Notes under the pieces: model-generated
Database searches by the model: none
Told to the model about the DNA's origin: nothing
What the model saw: the letters and a program-made list of their open reading frames with translations, nothing else
Made by a program: the position numbers and the translations under genes
NCBI GenBank assembly: GCA_964489735.1
Contig: CAZBAL010000023.1
Location: 1 to 27,637 of the forward strand
Origin: Andreesenia sp964489735
Lineage (GTDB): Bacteria > Bacillota > Clostridia > Tissierellales > Gottschalkiaceae
Length of the DNA: 27,637 nt
Reading direction: 5' to 3'
Shown here: positions 1-7,794 of the stretch, piece by piece
Numbering within the stretch: the stretch's first letter is position 1
How the letters are laid out: each line of letters starts with the position of its first letter

Positions 1-45
1 TGATAAGTTACAGTCCGTTTTATATTTATTCCTAAGAATATGAAT

Positions 46-1326
46 TTATAGTCCTATGTTCTGCTTTGAATCTTCGTATTTTGAAAACGGAGTGAGTTTG
101 ATATTGTAGTATTTTTTCTCAGGTCTAGGATCTATATCCCAGAAGTCATCCGAAGTGATATGCAATTCCATTGACCCGGATTTATCAGCTACCCCAAATT
201 CATTATAGTAGAATCCTATTGTTCCGGTACCCTCTTCTTTTTCATCAGTAAAGTAATATTGATTGCAGTTCAGCGTTCTTCCATCTGGTGTCAGTGTGAA
301 TGTTCCAAAGCTTGTGTGCATTGCACCACCTGAACCATAGTAGTAAAAGCTTCCATCACCTATATAGCGGTAGTTGCTCCTTATCCATCCATCAAAGGAT
401 AGGACAGGTGAGCCGTCTGCAATTGTATAGGCTGCTAAAATAGTTTCGCCATGATAGTGCGGAGAACTTTCAGGATTTACCACACCTATTAATAGTTCAG
501 GAACATTGTCTCCACTTATATCTTCTATGGCATATCCAATGTTATTAGGTCCTTCACCTTCGTTATTATAAATCAGTATTTCGTAAACACCTGTTTCACC
601 ATTTTCGTAATCATAATCAGTCCTATTTCCAGAAATAAGATCATAGTATCTTTCAAGAACTCCGCTATAAAGTTTGAAGTATCTATTTTTTTCTTCTTCT
701 CCGAGTGCATTTCCATTTCTTATACCATAATCAACATTCATTTTATTAAATATAGAAGCCACTTCAGCTCTAGTGACAAAATTATCAGGCTTAAAGCTTC
801 CGTCATTATATCCTTTTATGACACCCATCTGTACTAAAGCCTTTATATTCTCTTCTGCCCAGTTCCCACTAATATCATTTAGGTTTACATCTATTCCTCT
901 GTTCACATATTTATCAGTGTTTTTCAGTGCTTTGTAAGCAATGGCTGCAACCTCACTTCTATTTATATAGCCATCTGGCACAAAAGTTCCATCAGGATAA
1001 CCAGTTACAATTCCGGCACTTACAAGTTTTTTGATATGTTTTTCGCTCCAACGGGAGTGAATATCTGCTAGATTTATATCCAAATTTTTATCAACCAGAA
1101 GTTTATTAAAATATGTATCTGCAATTTTGGCAGTCTGTTCTCTGGAAATAAATTCATCAGGTCTAAAAGTTCCATCATCATATCCATTTATTACATTTTC
1201 TGATATAAGTTCCTTGATTGAATCCTCGGACCAATGTCCTCCTAGATCTGAAAGGGCCAAGCTTGCAGAGGAACTACCAGCTACAATCAGCGTTCCAACC
1301 AATAAAGATATTATCTTTCTTTTCAT
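46..1326 (-). CDS. Secreted S-layer-homology (SLH) domain protein
   Basis: A 426-residue exported protein. The N terminus is a signal peptide (MKRK, then a hydrophobic stretch, likely cleaved after about residue 24, ASLA). Three SLH domains follow at about residues 27-70, 87-133 and 150-194, each with the W-x-E/I-x-x-L and 'GY.DG.F.P...I.R.E' pattern (NGYDDGTFRPDEFISREQ, TGYPDGTFVPDGYINRSE, KGYNDGSFKPDNFVTRAE). Triple SLH domains normally hold proteins non-covalently to pyruvylated secondary cell-wall polymer. The C-terminal part (about 210-426) contains 'IEDISGDNVPELLIG', a phrase common in Firmicute extracellular proteins of unknown function, so no enzymatic role is claimed. The ATG is preceded by a GGAGAG site. 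The gene stands alone, and its terminator lies outside the window or is not visible. The SLH assignment is secure; the function of the C-terminal domain is unknown. Confidence 0.92.
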   Translation of the reverse strand: MKRKIISLLVGTLIVAGSSSASLALSDLGGHWSEDSIKELISENVINGYDDGTFRPDEFISREQTAKIADTYFNKLLVDKNLDINLADIHSRWSEKHIKKLVSAGIVTGYPDGTFVPDGYINRSEVAAIAYKALKNTDKYVNRGIDVNLNDISGNWAEENIKALVQMGVIKGYNDGSFKPDNFVTRAEVASIFNKMNVDYGIRNGNALGEEEKNRYFKLYSGVLERYYDLISGNRTDYDYENGETGVYEILIYNNEGEGPNNIGYAIEDISGDNVPELLIGVVNPESSPHYHGETILAAYTIADGSPVLSFDGWIRSNYRYIGDGSFYYYGSGGAMHTSFGTFTLTPDGRTLNCNQYYFTDEKEEGTGTIGFYYNEFGVADKSGSMELHITSDDFWDIDPRPEKKYYNIKLTPFSKYEDSKQNIGL

Positions 1327-1383
1327 CTTAATCTCTCCAATCTCAATGTTTTCTGAACGTGGATAAATTTGTTTGTTGATTAG

Positions 1384-1413
1384 TTTATACCCAAGTTTTT
1401 AAGGCGATAACAA
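1384..1413 (-). promoter_or_regulatory. Candidate sigma-A promoter of the SLH gene
   Basis: On the minus strand, TTGTTA (1408-1413) and TATAAA (1384-1389) are separated by 18 bases, about 60 bases upstream of the SLH start codon. Inferred from motif match and position only. Confidence 0.45.
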
Positions 1414-1479
1414 ACATATACAGTTTATATATAATCTCATATTACATGAGTATCAGACATGTAACAGAGCATATAGAAA

Positions 1480-1532
1480 ATAAACACACTTGTGCATTTT
1501 TTTGTATAAATTAAATGTACTAGTGTGTTTAT
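1480..1532 (-). terminator. Long hairpin terminator after the MFS gene
   Basis: The arms 1480-1499 and 1513-1532 form a 20-position stem with one T.T mismatch and one G.T wobble around a 13-base loop. It lies 20 bases past the MFS stop codon. Read on the minus strand it is followed by TTTTCTAT, fitting intrinsic termination of the MFS transcript. Confidence 0.7.
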
Positions 1533-1552
1533 TGAGTTTTCTGATATGTTCA

Positions 1553-2824
1553 TTATATTTCGTTTTCACTTGTTTTCGGTTCAAATCTCTCCAAAACAAA
1601 AAACAATACAAAAGCTATAAATACAGAGATACCGGAAAAAAGAAACATATTGCTGTATCCAAATTGGGATGAAACTATTCCCAGTATTACAGATCCCAAC
1701 CCTATTCCTGAGTCAAATCCCATAAAAAATGTTGCATTTGCCGCGCCTACACTGTCTTTTGGAGCATTTATTACTGCTAAAGTCTGAAGGCTAGACTGAG
1801 CAGTTCCAAATCCTATTCCGTATACTATGGCTGCGATGATAAATTTTCCTATACTGTCTGATAATGAGATTACTCCCATTGCCAGAATAACGGATAAAAG
1901 CCCTGGAATAACTGCAAATTTAATCCCCATCGTATCTATAACTTTTCCTATTAAAGGTCTGGATATTACCATTGAGACAGCATAAACAGTGAAAAATATA
2001 CCAATATTTTCAATGCCTTGTTCTAAAGCGAACAGTGTTAAGAAACTGTTTATCCCTCCATATGTAACACAGACAAAGAAAATAGTAATAGCTGCTCTTA
2101 AGGAAGTTTTTTCAATTATTTTATTTTTTTTAATTAAACTCTTTTGCTTAAGACTCTCTTCTGTTTTATCAGATTCTATTCCAATACCTATTGAGCTTGT
2201 AGAATTCTTCACATTAGAATCTACACTTTTGTAAGAACTGTTTTTAGGTCGCACATCCTTATAAGAGATCATAAAAGATAAAAACACAGACAGTATTATT
2301 ACTGCTACTGCAACTATTACAACTATATTAAAACTGTATTTTTCCATTAGGAATAAGGAAACTGCCGGTCCTACAGCCATTGCTATTGAACTTGCCAAGC
2401 TGAAATATCCCATGCCTTCTCCGAATCTGGACAGTGGAATCAAATCGGAGGCTACTGTACTGATTGCTGTGTTTGAGGCTCCCCATCCGAAACCGTGTAT
2501 GAATCGAAACAGAAGTATCAATGCAACTGTAGGTACGAAACTATATGCAGATGCAGCTATTATGAAAATTATAAGTCCTATTAACAAGACCCCTCTTCTG
2601 CCCCAGTTGTCTAGTGCAATTCCAACTATAGGTCTTATTCCTACCGAAGAGATGGTGAAAATCCCAACTACCCAGCCTATGGATTTATCCGTTGCGCCTA
2701 TTTTTTTGACATAGACAGGTAATGTAGGAGTCAACATTTGAAATCCAAAAAACAGCATAAGACATATAGCGCATGCTATGATGAAGTCTTTAGTCCAGAG
2801 TTTCTTTTCTATACTGGTTTTCAT
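1553..2824 (-). CDS. Major facilitator superfamily transporter
   Basis: A 423-residue integral membrane protein with about twelve hydrophobic segments in two halves, joined by a charged cytoplasmic loop at roughly residues 190-240 (rich in Lys, Ser and Glu). The MFS motif A appears in the first half as GIALDNWGRRGVLLIG and weakly in the second half (GKVIDTMG). Length and layout are typical of drug or small-molecule antiporters of the DHA1 type, but the substrate cannot be read from sequence. The ATG follows an AAAGGAGAAG site. A promoter with a palindrome across its -35 box lies upstream, suggesting repressor control. It is divergent from the flavoprotein gene at 3122, which may share regulation. 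Family call is firm, substrate unknown. Confidence 0.9.
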   Translation of the reverse strand: MKTSIEKKLWTKDFIIACAICLMLFFGFQMLTPTLPVYVKKIGATDKSIGWVVGIFTISSVGIRPIVGIALDNWGRRGVLLIGLIIFIIAASAYSFVPTVALILLFRFIHGFGWGASNTAISTVASDLIPLSRFGEGMGYFSLASSIAMAVGPAVSLFLMEKYSFNIVVIVAVAVIILSVFLSFMISYKDVRPKNSSYKSVDSNVKNSTSSIGIGIESDKTEESLKQKSLIKKNKIIEKTSLRAAITIFFVCVTYGGINSFLTLFALEQGIENIGIFFTVYAVSMVISRPLIGKVIDTMGIKFAVIPGLLSVILAMGVISLSDSIGKFIIAAIVYGIGFGTAQSSLQTLAVINAPKDSVGAANATFFMGFDSGIGLGSVILGIVSSQFGYSNMFLFSGISVFIAFVLFFVLERFEPKTSENEI

Positions 2825-2922
2825 GTCTTCTCAACTTCTCCTTTCTAATGTATTTGTTCAAAATGTTTTAAAAAATTTAATTACAATGATGATTTTATAA
2901 TTCTTCTTTATATCTTGACATT

Positions 2923-2951
2923 AATATATCAGCTATTTTCACTTTGGTCAA
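2923..2951 (-). promoter_or_regulatory. Promoter of the MFS gene
   Basis: On the minus strand, TTGACC (2946-2951) and TATATT (2923-2928) are separated by exactly 17 bases, about 100 bases upstream of the MFS start codon. This is one of the best sigma-A matches in the window. Confidence 0.6.
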
Positions 2952-2954
2952 AGT
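2941..2954. promoter_or_regulatory. Operator-like palindrome over the MFS -35 box
   Basis: ACTTTGGTCAAAGT is a 6-2-6 inverted repeat with perfect arms. It contains the -35 hexamer of the MFS promoter, a position where a bound repressor would block RNA polymerase. The regulator is not identified and no regulator gene lies next to it. Confidence 0.45.
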
Positions 2955-3065
2955 CGTGGAGAGGTTTAGAGATGCAAGTTGAATTAACGAATACAATAAA
3001 AGAAAATCGAGATTTTACTTATTTTTAGGGTAAAAAATACATACCATTTTACATATTAATAAACA

Positions 3066-3085
3066 AGTTAACAAAGATGTTAACT
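3066..3085. promoter_or_regulatory. Inverted repeat upstream of the flavoprotein gene
   Basis: AGTTAAC and GTTAACT are perfect 7-base arms separated by six bases, ending 36 bases before the flavoprotein start codon. The size and symmetry suit a dimeric repressor site (TetR or MarR size class), but a leader hairpin is also possible. Confidence 0.35.
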
Positions 3086-3121
3086 AACAAGAATATTTAC
3101 AAAGCTGAGGAGGTGTTTAGA

Positions 3122-3808
3122 ATGAAGATTGTAGTTATTAATGGAACGGAAGTCAAGGGGTGTACTTATAAAATAAAAGAGAGCTTTTTAGAGGAACTGA
3201 GAGATGGGAACTCAGTAATTGAGTATTATCTGCCAAAAGATAGTCCTAATTTTTGCAGAGGGTGCAAGGTCTGTTTTAGAATAGGAGAGGATGAGTGTCC
3301 ACATCATATGTACATTAAGCCTATATGGAACTCGATATTAGAGTCTGATCTTATTGTCTTTGCTTACCCTGTTTATGTTATGAGAGCACCAGGGCAGATT
3401 AAAGCATTCTTGGATCATCTAGGATGTCATTGGATGGTTCATAGACCGAAAAAAGAGATGTTTAAGAAAAGAGCGGCAATTATAACTCAGGGAATTTCTG
3501 CAATGAATAAGGGAGCACAGAAAGATGTAAAAACGAGTCTGAACTGGCTTGGAGTCTCAGATGTAAAAATGTTGGGAATGGGACTTAATGAAGAGGTAAT
3601 ATGGGAAAAAATATCTGAAAATCAGAGAAATAAGCTGATGAATAAAGCAAAGAAGTTTGCACTTAATTATAAAGCTGAGAAAAAAATGAATACGGGAATT
3701 CAGACCAATCTGCGGTTTAACCTTCTTAGAATTATGAGAAAGAGGATGAAGAAAAATGGTGATAGGTCGGTAGATACTATGTACTGGGAAGAGCAGGGAT
3801 GGATATAA
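3122..3808 (+). CDS. NADPH-dependent FMN reductase / iron-sulfur flavoprotein family
   Basis: A 228-residue flavodoxin-fold protein. The N terminus (MKIVVINGTEVKGCTYKI) matches the first strand and phosphate-binding loop of the NADPH-dependent FMN reductase family, and 'DLIVFAYPVYVMRAPGQIKAFLDH' is the conserved flavin-binding middle region. Residues C45, C48, C51 and C59 form C-x2-C-x2-C-x7-C, the compact motif that holds a [4Fe-4S] cluster in archaeal and clostridial iron-sulfur flavoproteins. A redox role with FMN and a cluster is therefore likely, though partner and substrate are unknown. An in-frame ATG exists at 3077, but the one at 3122 has a GAGGAGGTG site just upstream and matches the family N terminus. 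The C terminus (about 190-228) is basic. It is divergent from the MFS gene. Confidence 0.82.
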   Translation: MKIVVINGTEVKGCTYKIKESFLEELRDGNSVIEYYLPKDSPNFCRGCKVCFRIGEDECPHHMYIKPIWNSILESDLIVFAYPVYVMRAPGQIKAFLDHLGCHWMVHRPKKEMFKKRAAIITQGISAMNKGAQKDVKTSLNWLGVSDVKMLGMGLNEEVIWEKISENQRNKLMNKAKKFALNYKAEKKMNTGIQTNLRFNLLRIMRKRMKKNGDRSVDTMYWEEQGWI

Positions 3809-4036
3809 ATCAGATACCAGACTCTGAAGACCTTAATATTTTTCATGAGGTGATATATTTCGATTGTATTGTATAATAGAGGGTGAAGTAAATTTTCAGT
3901 ATTGGAAATCTAATCGGAAGTGTAAATAGGTTACCAGTGATGAATTAGATAGAATGTAGATTCGAGACGGATTAAAGCAACTAACTTGCTTAAAGAATAT
4001 ATAGCTATGATCAAAGAAAGGATGTTTTATTATAAA

Positions 4037-4981
4037 ATGTGTACTTCTATTATAGTCAGATACAAAGAAGAAGGAGCAATTATGGCTAGAAATATGGATT
4101 ATGAACATCCAGTCAATTACAATATAATATATTTACCAAAAGGATTTCACTATGCAGATGATCTCTATGGGAATCCACTGAATAGTAAATACTGCATGAT
4201 GGGTTTATCATTCAATGATGAGAATCCTTTAAAAGATGGAGTTAATGAGCATGGATTAATAGGTTGTACGAATACATTCAGGATATTCAATCCGTATTAT
4301 ACGGAGGTAGACCCTGATAGAATAAATATATCAAGCTTAGATTATTTCAGCTATGCATTGGCCAATTATAAAAATGTTAAAGAGTTAGTTGATGATCTTG
4401 ATAATATTCATATTTCATCTAAAAACTCAGATGGGAATGATGTCACAACACCTAGGTTCCATTATTTCTTTGCAGATAGTGAAGGAAACTCTATTATAGT
4501 GGAGCCTACAAATAAGGAATTGATGGCTGTTGAAAATCTATATGATGTTATGACTAATTCACCTAAATATTCTTCACATGTAAAGAGGCTTAAAAAACTT
4601 ATGGATCCGGATGACTGCTGTGATTTCAATTCAGTAAAACATCTTCCAGGAGGATATGATCCGGTCAGCAGATTTATCAAAGCTTTTTACATGGTAAGAA
4701 CTCATGTTGAGGCAAAGGATAGAGATGAGGCATTTGAAAACAGCTATTCTATTTTAGAGTCTCTTAAGATGCCAGAGGGATTTGTTAAATTGGATGGAAA
4801 TCCGGATCACTCATATACAAGGTATATATGTGCTTATGACAATAAATCAAGATTGCTGACGGTTAGAAGTCACACAAATCCGACAATATTCTCACTATCA
4901 TTTGAAGATGTAGAGAATGTAAATCACAGGCTTTCTATAGAAATACCCAAAGACATTATAATCAGTAAAATCAGTTTTTAG
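4037..4981 (+). CDS. Linear amide C-N hydrolase (choloylglycine hydrolase / penicillin V acylase family)
   Basis: A 314-residue Ntn-hydrolase. Starting at ATG 4037 gives MCTSII, placing the nucleophile at Cys2, which becomes N-terminal after Met removal. Arg18 and Asp21 (MARNMDYEHP) fall exactly at the numbers used in bile-salt hydrolases. Later 'TNSPKYSSH' and 'PVSRFIKAFYMVR' supply the conserved Asn and Arg. In-frame upstream codons (3986, 4022) would bury the catalytic Cys and are rejected; the AAAGGA site is rather far (about 13 bases) from 4037. Members cleave bile-salt amides, penicillin V or N-acyl homoserine lactones; which one applies cannot be told. A TATAAT at 3872-3877 without a good -35, and a small hairpin (3908-3914 with 3944-3950), lie in the leader. 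Confidence 0.88.
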   Translation: MCTSIIVRYKEEGAIMARNMDYEHPVNYNIIYLPKGFHYADDLYGNPLNSKYCMMGLSFNDENPLKDGVNEHGLIGCTNTFRIFNPYYTEVDPDRINISSLDYFSYALANYKNVKELVDDLDNIHISSKNSDGNDVTTPRFHYFFADSEGNSIIVEPTNKELMAVENLYDVMTNSPKYSSHVKRLKKLMDPDDCCDFNSVKHLPGGYDPVSRFIKAFYMVRTHVEAKDRDEAFENSYSILESLKMPEGFVKLDGNPDHSYTRYICAYDNKSRLLTVRSHTNPTIFSLSFEDVENVNHRLSIEIPKDIIISKISF

Positions 4982-5100
4982 ATAGTTAGTAAATGTAAGA
5001 TGTATAATCATTTACGCAAAGTTCAGTAAAGCAGGAACCTTGTGACTTTAATCATGAGAGTTTTGTGGATTAATGATAATCGTATTAACGAGGTGAGAAT

Positions 5101-5577
5101 ATGAAAATAAATATAATATGCATGGGAAATATAAAAGAGAAATTCTTTAGACAGGCAATAGATGAATATATTAAGAGAATAAGCAAATTTTCTAAAGTGG
5201 AAATAGTTGAACTGAAAGAGGAAAAAATATCACAAAACCCATCGGATAAAGAAATAGAATCAGCTCTGAGCAGGGAAGCGGAAAAGATTCTTGCAAAGAT
5301 AGCTCCGAATTCATTCTCTTATATATTGGCTGTTGAAGGTAAACAGATGGATTCAGTTGAATTCGCTAAAGATTTATCTAATAAACAGGTTCAGGGATAT
5401 AGCAGTTTTAATTTTATAATCGGCTCATCTCATGGTCTAAGCGATATGGTGAAAAGCAAAGGCGTGAAGTTTTCGTTTTCTAAGATGACATTTCCTCATC
5501 AACTGATGAGAGTCATACTTCTTGAGCAGGTTTACAGAGCATTTAAAATAAATAATAATGAGGAATATCATAAATAA
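5101..5577 (+). CDS. rlmH: 23S rRNA (pseudouridine-1915 N3)-methyltransferase RlmH
   Basis: 158 residues, the usual length for RlmH, a SPOUT-fold methyltransferase that uses S-adenosylmethionine to methylate pseudouridine 1915 in helix 69 of 23S rRNA on assembled ribosomes. Diagnostic features are the N terminus MKINIICMGNIKEKFF, the SAM-loop 'FIIGSSHGLS' near residues 105-114, and the C-terminal knot 'KMTFPHQLMRVILLEQVYRAFKI...YHK', with the invariant YHK as the last three residues. The ATG follows an ACGAGGTGAG site. It is a stand-alone gene ending in a bidirectional terminator. In many Firmicutes rlmH sits near the replication origin, but no origin is visible here. Confidence 0.97.
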   Translation: MKINIICMGNIKEKFFRQAIDEYIKRISKFSKVEIVELKEEKISQNPSDKEIESALSREAEKILAKIAPNSFSYILAVEGKQMDSVEFAKDLSNKQVQGYSSFNFIIGSSHGLSDMVKSKGVKFSFSKMTFPHQLMRVILLEQVYRAFKINNNEEYHK

Positions 5578-5596
5578 CGCTATTTAATAAAAATAA

Positions 5597-5639
5597 CCGG
5601 TGATGATAATTTGCAATTTACTGTAATTATCATCACCGG
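5597..5639. terminator. Bidirectional terminator between rlmH and lplA
   Basis: Perfect 15-base arms (5597-5611 and 5625-5639, beginning CCGGTGATGATAATT) enclose a 13-base loop. The minus-strand exit is TTATTTTTATT, a good U tract for the converging lplA transcript. The plus-strand exit (CTTTATG) is weaker. Confidence 0.85.
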
Positions 5640-5711
5640 CTTTATGCGTAATATTTTTAGAACAAATAAGTTTTTCAGTTTTATAAGTACCGAGCAGCTT
5701 TAATATCGTAA

Positions 5712-6716
5712 CTACTCAAATATAAGCGAGATAAACGACTCAGCATCAAGTTTGTTGAAAAAGTGGCTAATATCCACGCTTGATACTATGTCTCTTATTT
5801 CACTCTCTTCCAGCTTACTGCCTATAAGTATTTGTGATAAGTTTTTTGGGTCATCACTGCAGAAATAATCACCATGAAAAGTAATATCTTCGATAATTCC
5901 TTTAACTATGTTCATATATACCTCAATTTTTCCAACACCGTCAAATCTTCTTTCTTTAAGTATTGTATATTTAGGGGACGTACCATAATTCCATTCCCAG
6001 GTACTATAAACTTCATCACGCAATTTATCAACGGCTGAAATATCTTTTTCTGTCAGCTCATAAGTTTCCATATCATTCTCTTTAAACATGAAATCTCTCA
6101 ATGCTTCTATGAAATCTGTTATGGAGAGGTCTTTTTCTGTATGAGGCTTTATATTAGTAACTCTACTCCTTATAGATTTTATTCCTTTTGATTCTATTTT
6201 GTCTTTCGAGACTTTAAGTGCTCTCGTAAGTATGTCAATATTCGAGTCAAACATAAGTGTACCGTGTTGCATTACTCTACCATGTTTTTTATACATCGCA
6301 TTTCCTGAAAATTTCTTCCCATCAATTTCCATATCGTTTCTTCCTGAAAGTGTCGCTTTCACACCGAGACTATCAAGTGCTCTTACAACAGGACCACAGA
6401 ATCTTGAAAAATCAATTGTTTTGTCGGAACTATCTTCAATAAAAGTATAGTTAAGATTTCCTAAATCATGATAGACTGCACCGCCACCGGAAAGTCTTCT
6501 AACCACCTTTATATCATTTTCCTTTACATACTCCGCATTAATTTCTCCAGCTGTATTTTGATGTTTTCCTACCACGATTGTATTGTCGTTTTGCCATAGC
6601 ATGAAATATCCATAGTTTTCATCAAGTTCATCAAATACATATTGTTCAAGGGCTAAATTCCAGTATGGATCTGTGCTTGGACTTAAGATGTATTTCATCA
6701 ATTTAATCAACTCCAT
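5712..6716 (-). CDS. lplA: Lipoate-protein ligase A
   Basis: A 334-residue ATP-dependent ligase that activates free lipoate to lipoyl-AMP and attaches it to lipoyl domains (for example glycine cleavage H protein). The catalytic domain (about 1-240) has 'STDPYWNLALEQYVFDEL', 'RRLSGGGAVYHDLGNLNYTF' and 'KFSGNAMYKKHGRVMQHGTLMF', all family hallmarks. The C-terminal accessory domain (about 245-334, 'WNYGTSPKYTILKERRFDGVGKIEVYMNI') is present, so this is the full two-domain form. The start is uncertain: ATG 6716 has a weak AAGG site, while ATG 6698 (MKYILSPSTDP) matches family N termini and has a GGAG 12 bases away. It is transcribed towards rlmH and shares its terminator; divergent from the ABC genes. 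Confidence 0.94.
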   Translation of the reverse strand: MELIKLMKYILSPSTDPYWNLALEQYVFDELDENYGYFMLWQNDNTIVVGKHQNTAGEINAEYVKENDIKVVRRLSGGGAVYHDLGNLNYTFIEDSSDKTIDFSRFCGPVVRALDSLGVKATLSGRNDMEIDGKKFSGNAMYKKHGRVMQHGTLMFDSNIDILTRALKVSKDKIESKGIKSIRSRVTNIKPHTEKDLSITDFIEALRDFMFKENDMETYELTEKDISAVDKLRDEVYSTWEWNYGTSPKYTILKERRFDGVGKIEVYMNIVKGIIEDITFHGDYFCSDDPKNLSQILIGSKLEESEIRDIVSSVDISHFFNKLDAESFISLIFE

Positions 6717-6789
6717 ATAAGTAATTACCTTAAATAGTACTAATTTAATTTTATACTATTTTTATTTAGTATGCAATGTGAATGATGTA

Positions 6790-6819
6790 TTGAAGTATAA
6801 ATAATTCACAAGGTATAAA
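6790..6819 (+). promoter_or_regulatory. Candidate promoter of the ABC-2 exporter genes
   Basis: TTGAAG (6790-6795) and TATAAA (6814-6819) are separated by 18 bases, about 70 bases upstream of the ATPase start codon. Motif match only. Confidence 0.45.
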
Positions 6820-6891
6820 ATGGGATTTAGCTTATAAAAGCAGAATATGGGTATAAATAGCAAGAGAGTTTCATGAAAAGAGGTGTTATTT

Positions 6892-7794
6892 ATGTCTGTA
6901 TTGAAAATGGAAAATGTTACAAAAAGATTTGGAAAATTTGCTGCCCTGGATGGACTGGATCTTGAACTTAATGAGGGAGAAATCATGGGTTTCATAGGTC
7001 CTAATGGAGCAGGAAAAACCACAGCAATCAGAGTTTTACTTGGTCTTCTTAAGGCTAGTGAAGGTAGCTCCACTATATTCGGAATGGATGCATGGAAGGA
7101 CTCAGTGGAAATTCATAAGAGACTTGCATATGTTCCAGGAGATGTCAATTTATGGCCGAATTTGACTGGTGGAGAGGTAATAGATCTGTTTACTAGATTA
7201 AGGGGTGGAAAAGACAATAATAAGAAGGATGAATTAATTGAGAAGTTTCAGTTTGATCCTACTAAAAAGTGCAGGACATATTCGAAAGGAAACAGGCAGA
7301 AAGTTGCATTGATATCTGCATTTGCATCAGATGCAGATTTATATATTTTTGATGAGCCTACATCGGGCTTAGATCCGCTAATGGAGAGAGTCTTTCAGGA
7401 TACCATAAAAGAAGCAAAAGATTTAGGAAAGAGTGTGCTTTTGTCGAGCCATATTCTCTCAGAGGTTGAGAAAGTCTGTGATAGAGTTAGTATTATCAGA
7501 AGTGGGAAGGTTATTGATTCGGGTACACTTCAGGAACTCAGACACCTGACTAGGACGGAAGTGGAAGCTGTAACAAAGAAAAGAGTTGAAGGTCTTAAGG
7601 GAAATTCTAATATATATAATCTAAGTCAAGATGAAAACAGGATAAAGTTCAGTGTTGACGGTGATGCAATTGGTGATATCATTGCTCATCTGTCCAGATA
7701 TGAAATCGTTGAGCTTGAATCGATGCCTCCTACACTTGAACAGCTCTTTATGAGCCATTATTCAGAAAGAGGTAAGAATGATGGGAAGCAGTAA
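6892..7794 (+). CDS. ABC transporter ATP-binding protein (ABC-2 exporter type)
   Basis: A 300-residue ATPase that would power the permease encoded next to it. Motifs in order: Walker A GPNGAGKTT, a Q-loop region before 'LGLLKASEGSSTIFGMDAW', signature 'YSKGNRQKV' (a degenerate LSGGQ), Walker B 'LYIFDEPTSGLDP', and switch histidine in 'LLSSHILSEVE'. The YSKGN signature form recurs in ATPases of the tetronasin-type exporters. A C-terminal regulatory extension of about 80 residues follows. The ATG at 6892 has an AGAGGTG site six bases upstream; an in-frame GTG at 6883 lies inside that site and is rejected. The gene overlaps the permease gene by 17 bases, implying translational coupling. Substrate is likely a drug or lipid-like compound, not determined. 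Confidence 0.92.
   Translation: MSVLKMENVTKRFGKFAALDGLDLELNEGEIMGFIGPNGAGKTTAIRVLLGLLKASEGSSTIFGMDAWKDSVEIHKRLAYVPGDVNLWPNLTGGEVIDLFTRLRGGKDNNKKDELIEKFQFDPTKKCRTYSKGNRQKVALISAFASDADLYIFDEPTSGLDPLMERVFQDTIKEAKDLGKSVLLSSHILSEVEKVCDRVSIIRSGKVIDSGTLQELRHLTRTEVEAVTKKRVEGLKGNSNIYNLSQDENRIKFSVDGDAIGDIIAHLSRYEIVELESMPPTLEQLFMSHYSERGKNDGKQ

Noticed and set aside
1127..1366. Open frame on the plus strand opposite the SLH signal peptide and first domain
   Set aside because: There is no ribosome site and the opposite strand clearly encodes an SLH protein with domain periodicity.
5074..5088. TGATAATCGTATTAA, a possible Fur box before rlmH
   Set aside because: The left half matches Fur but the right half does not, and rlmH has no known link to iron.
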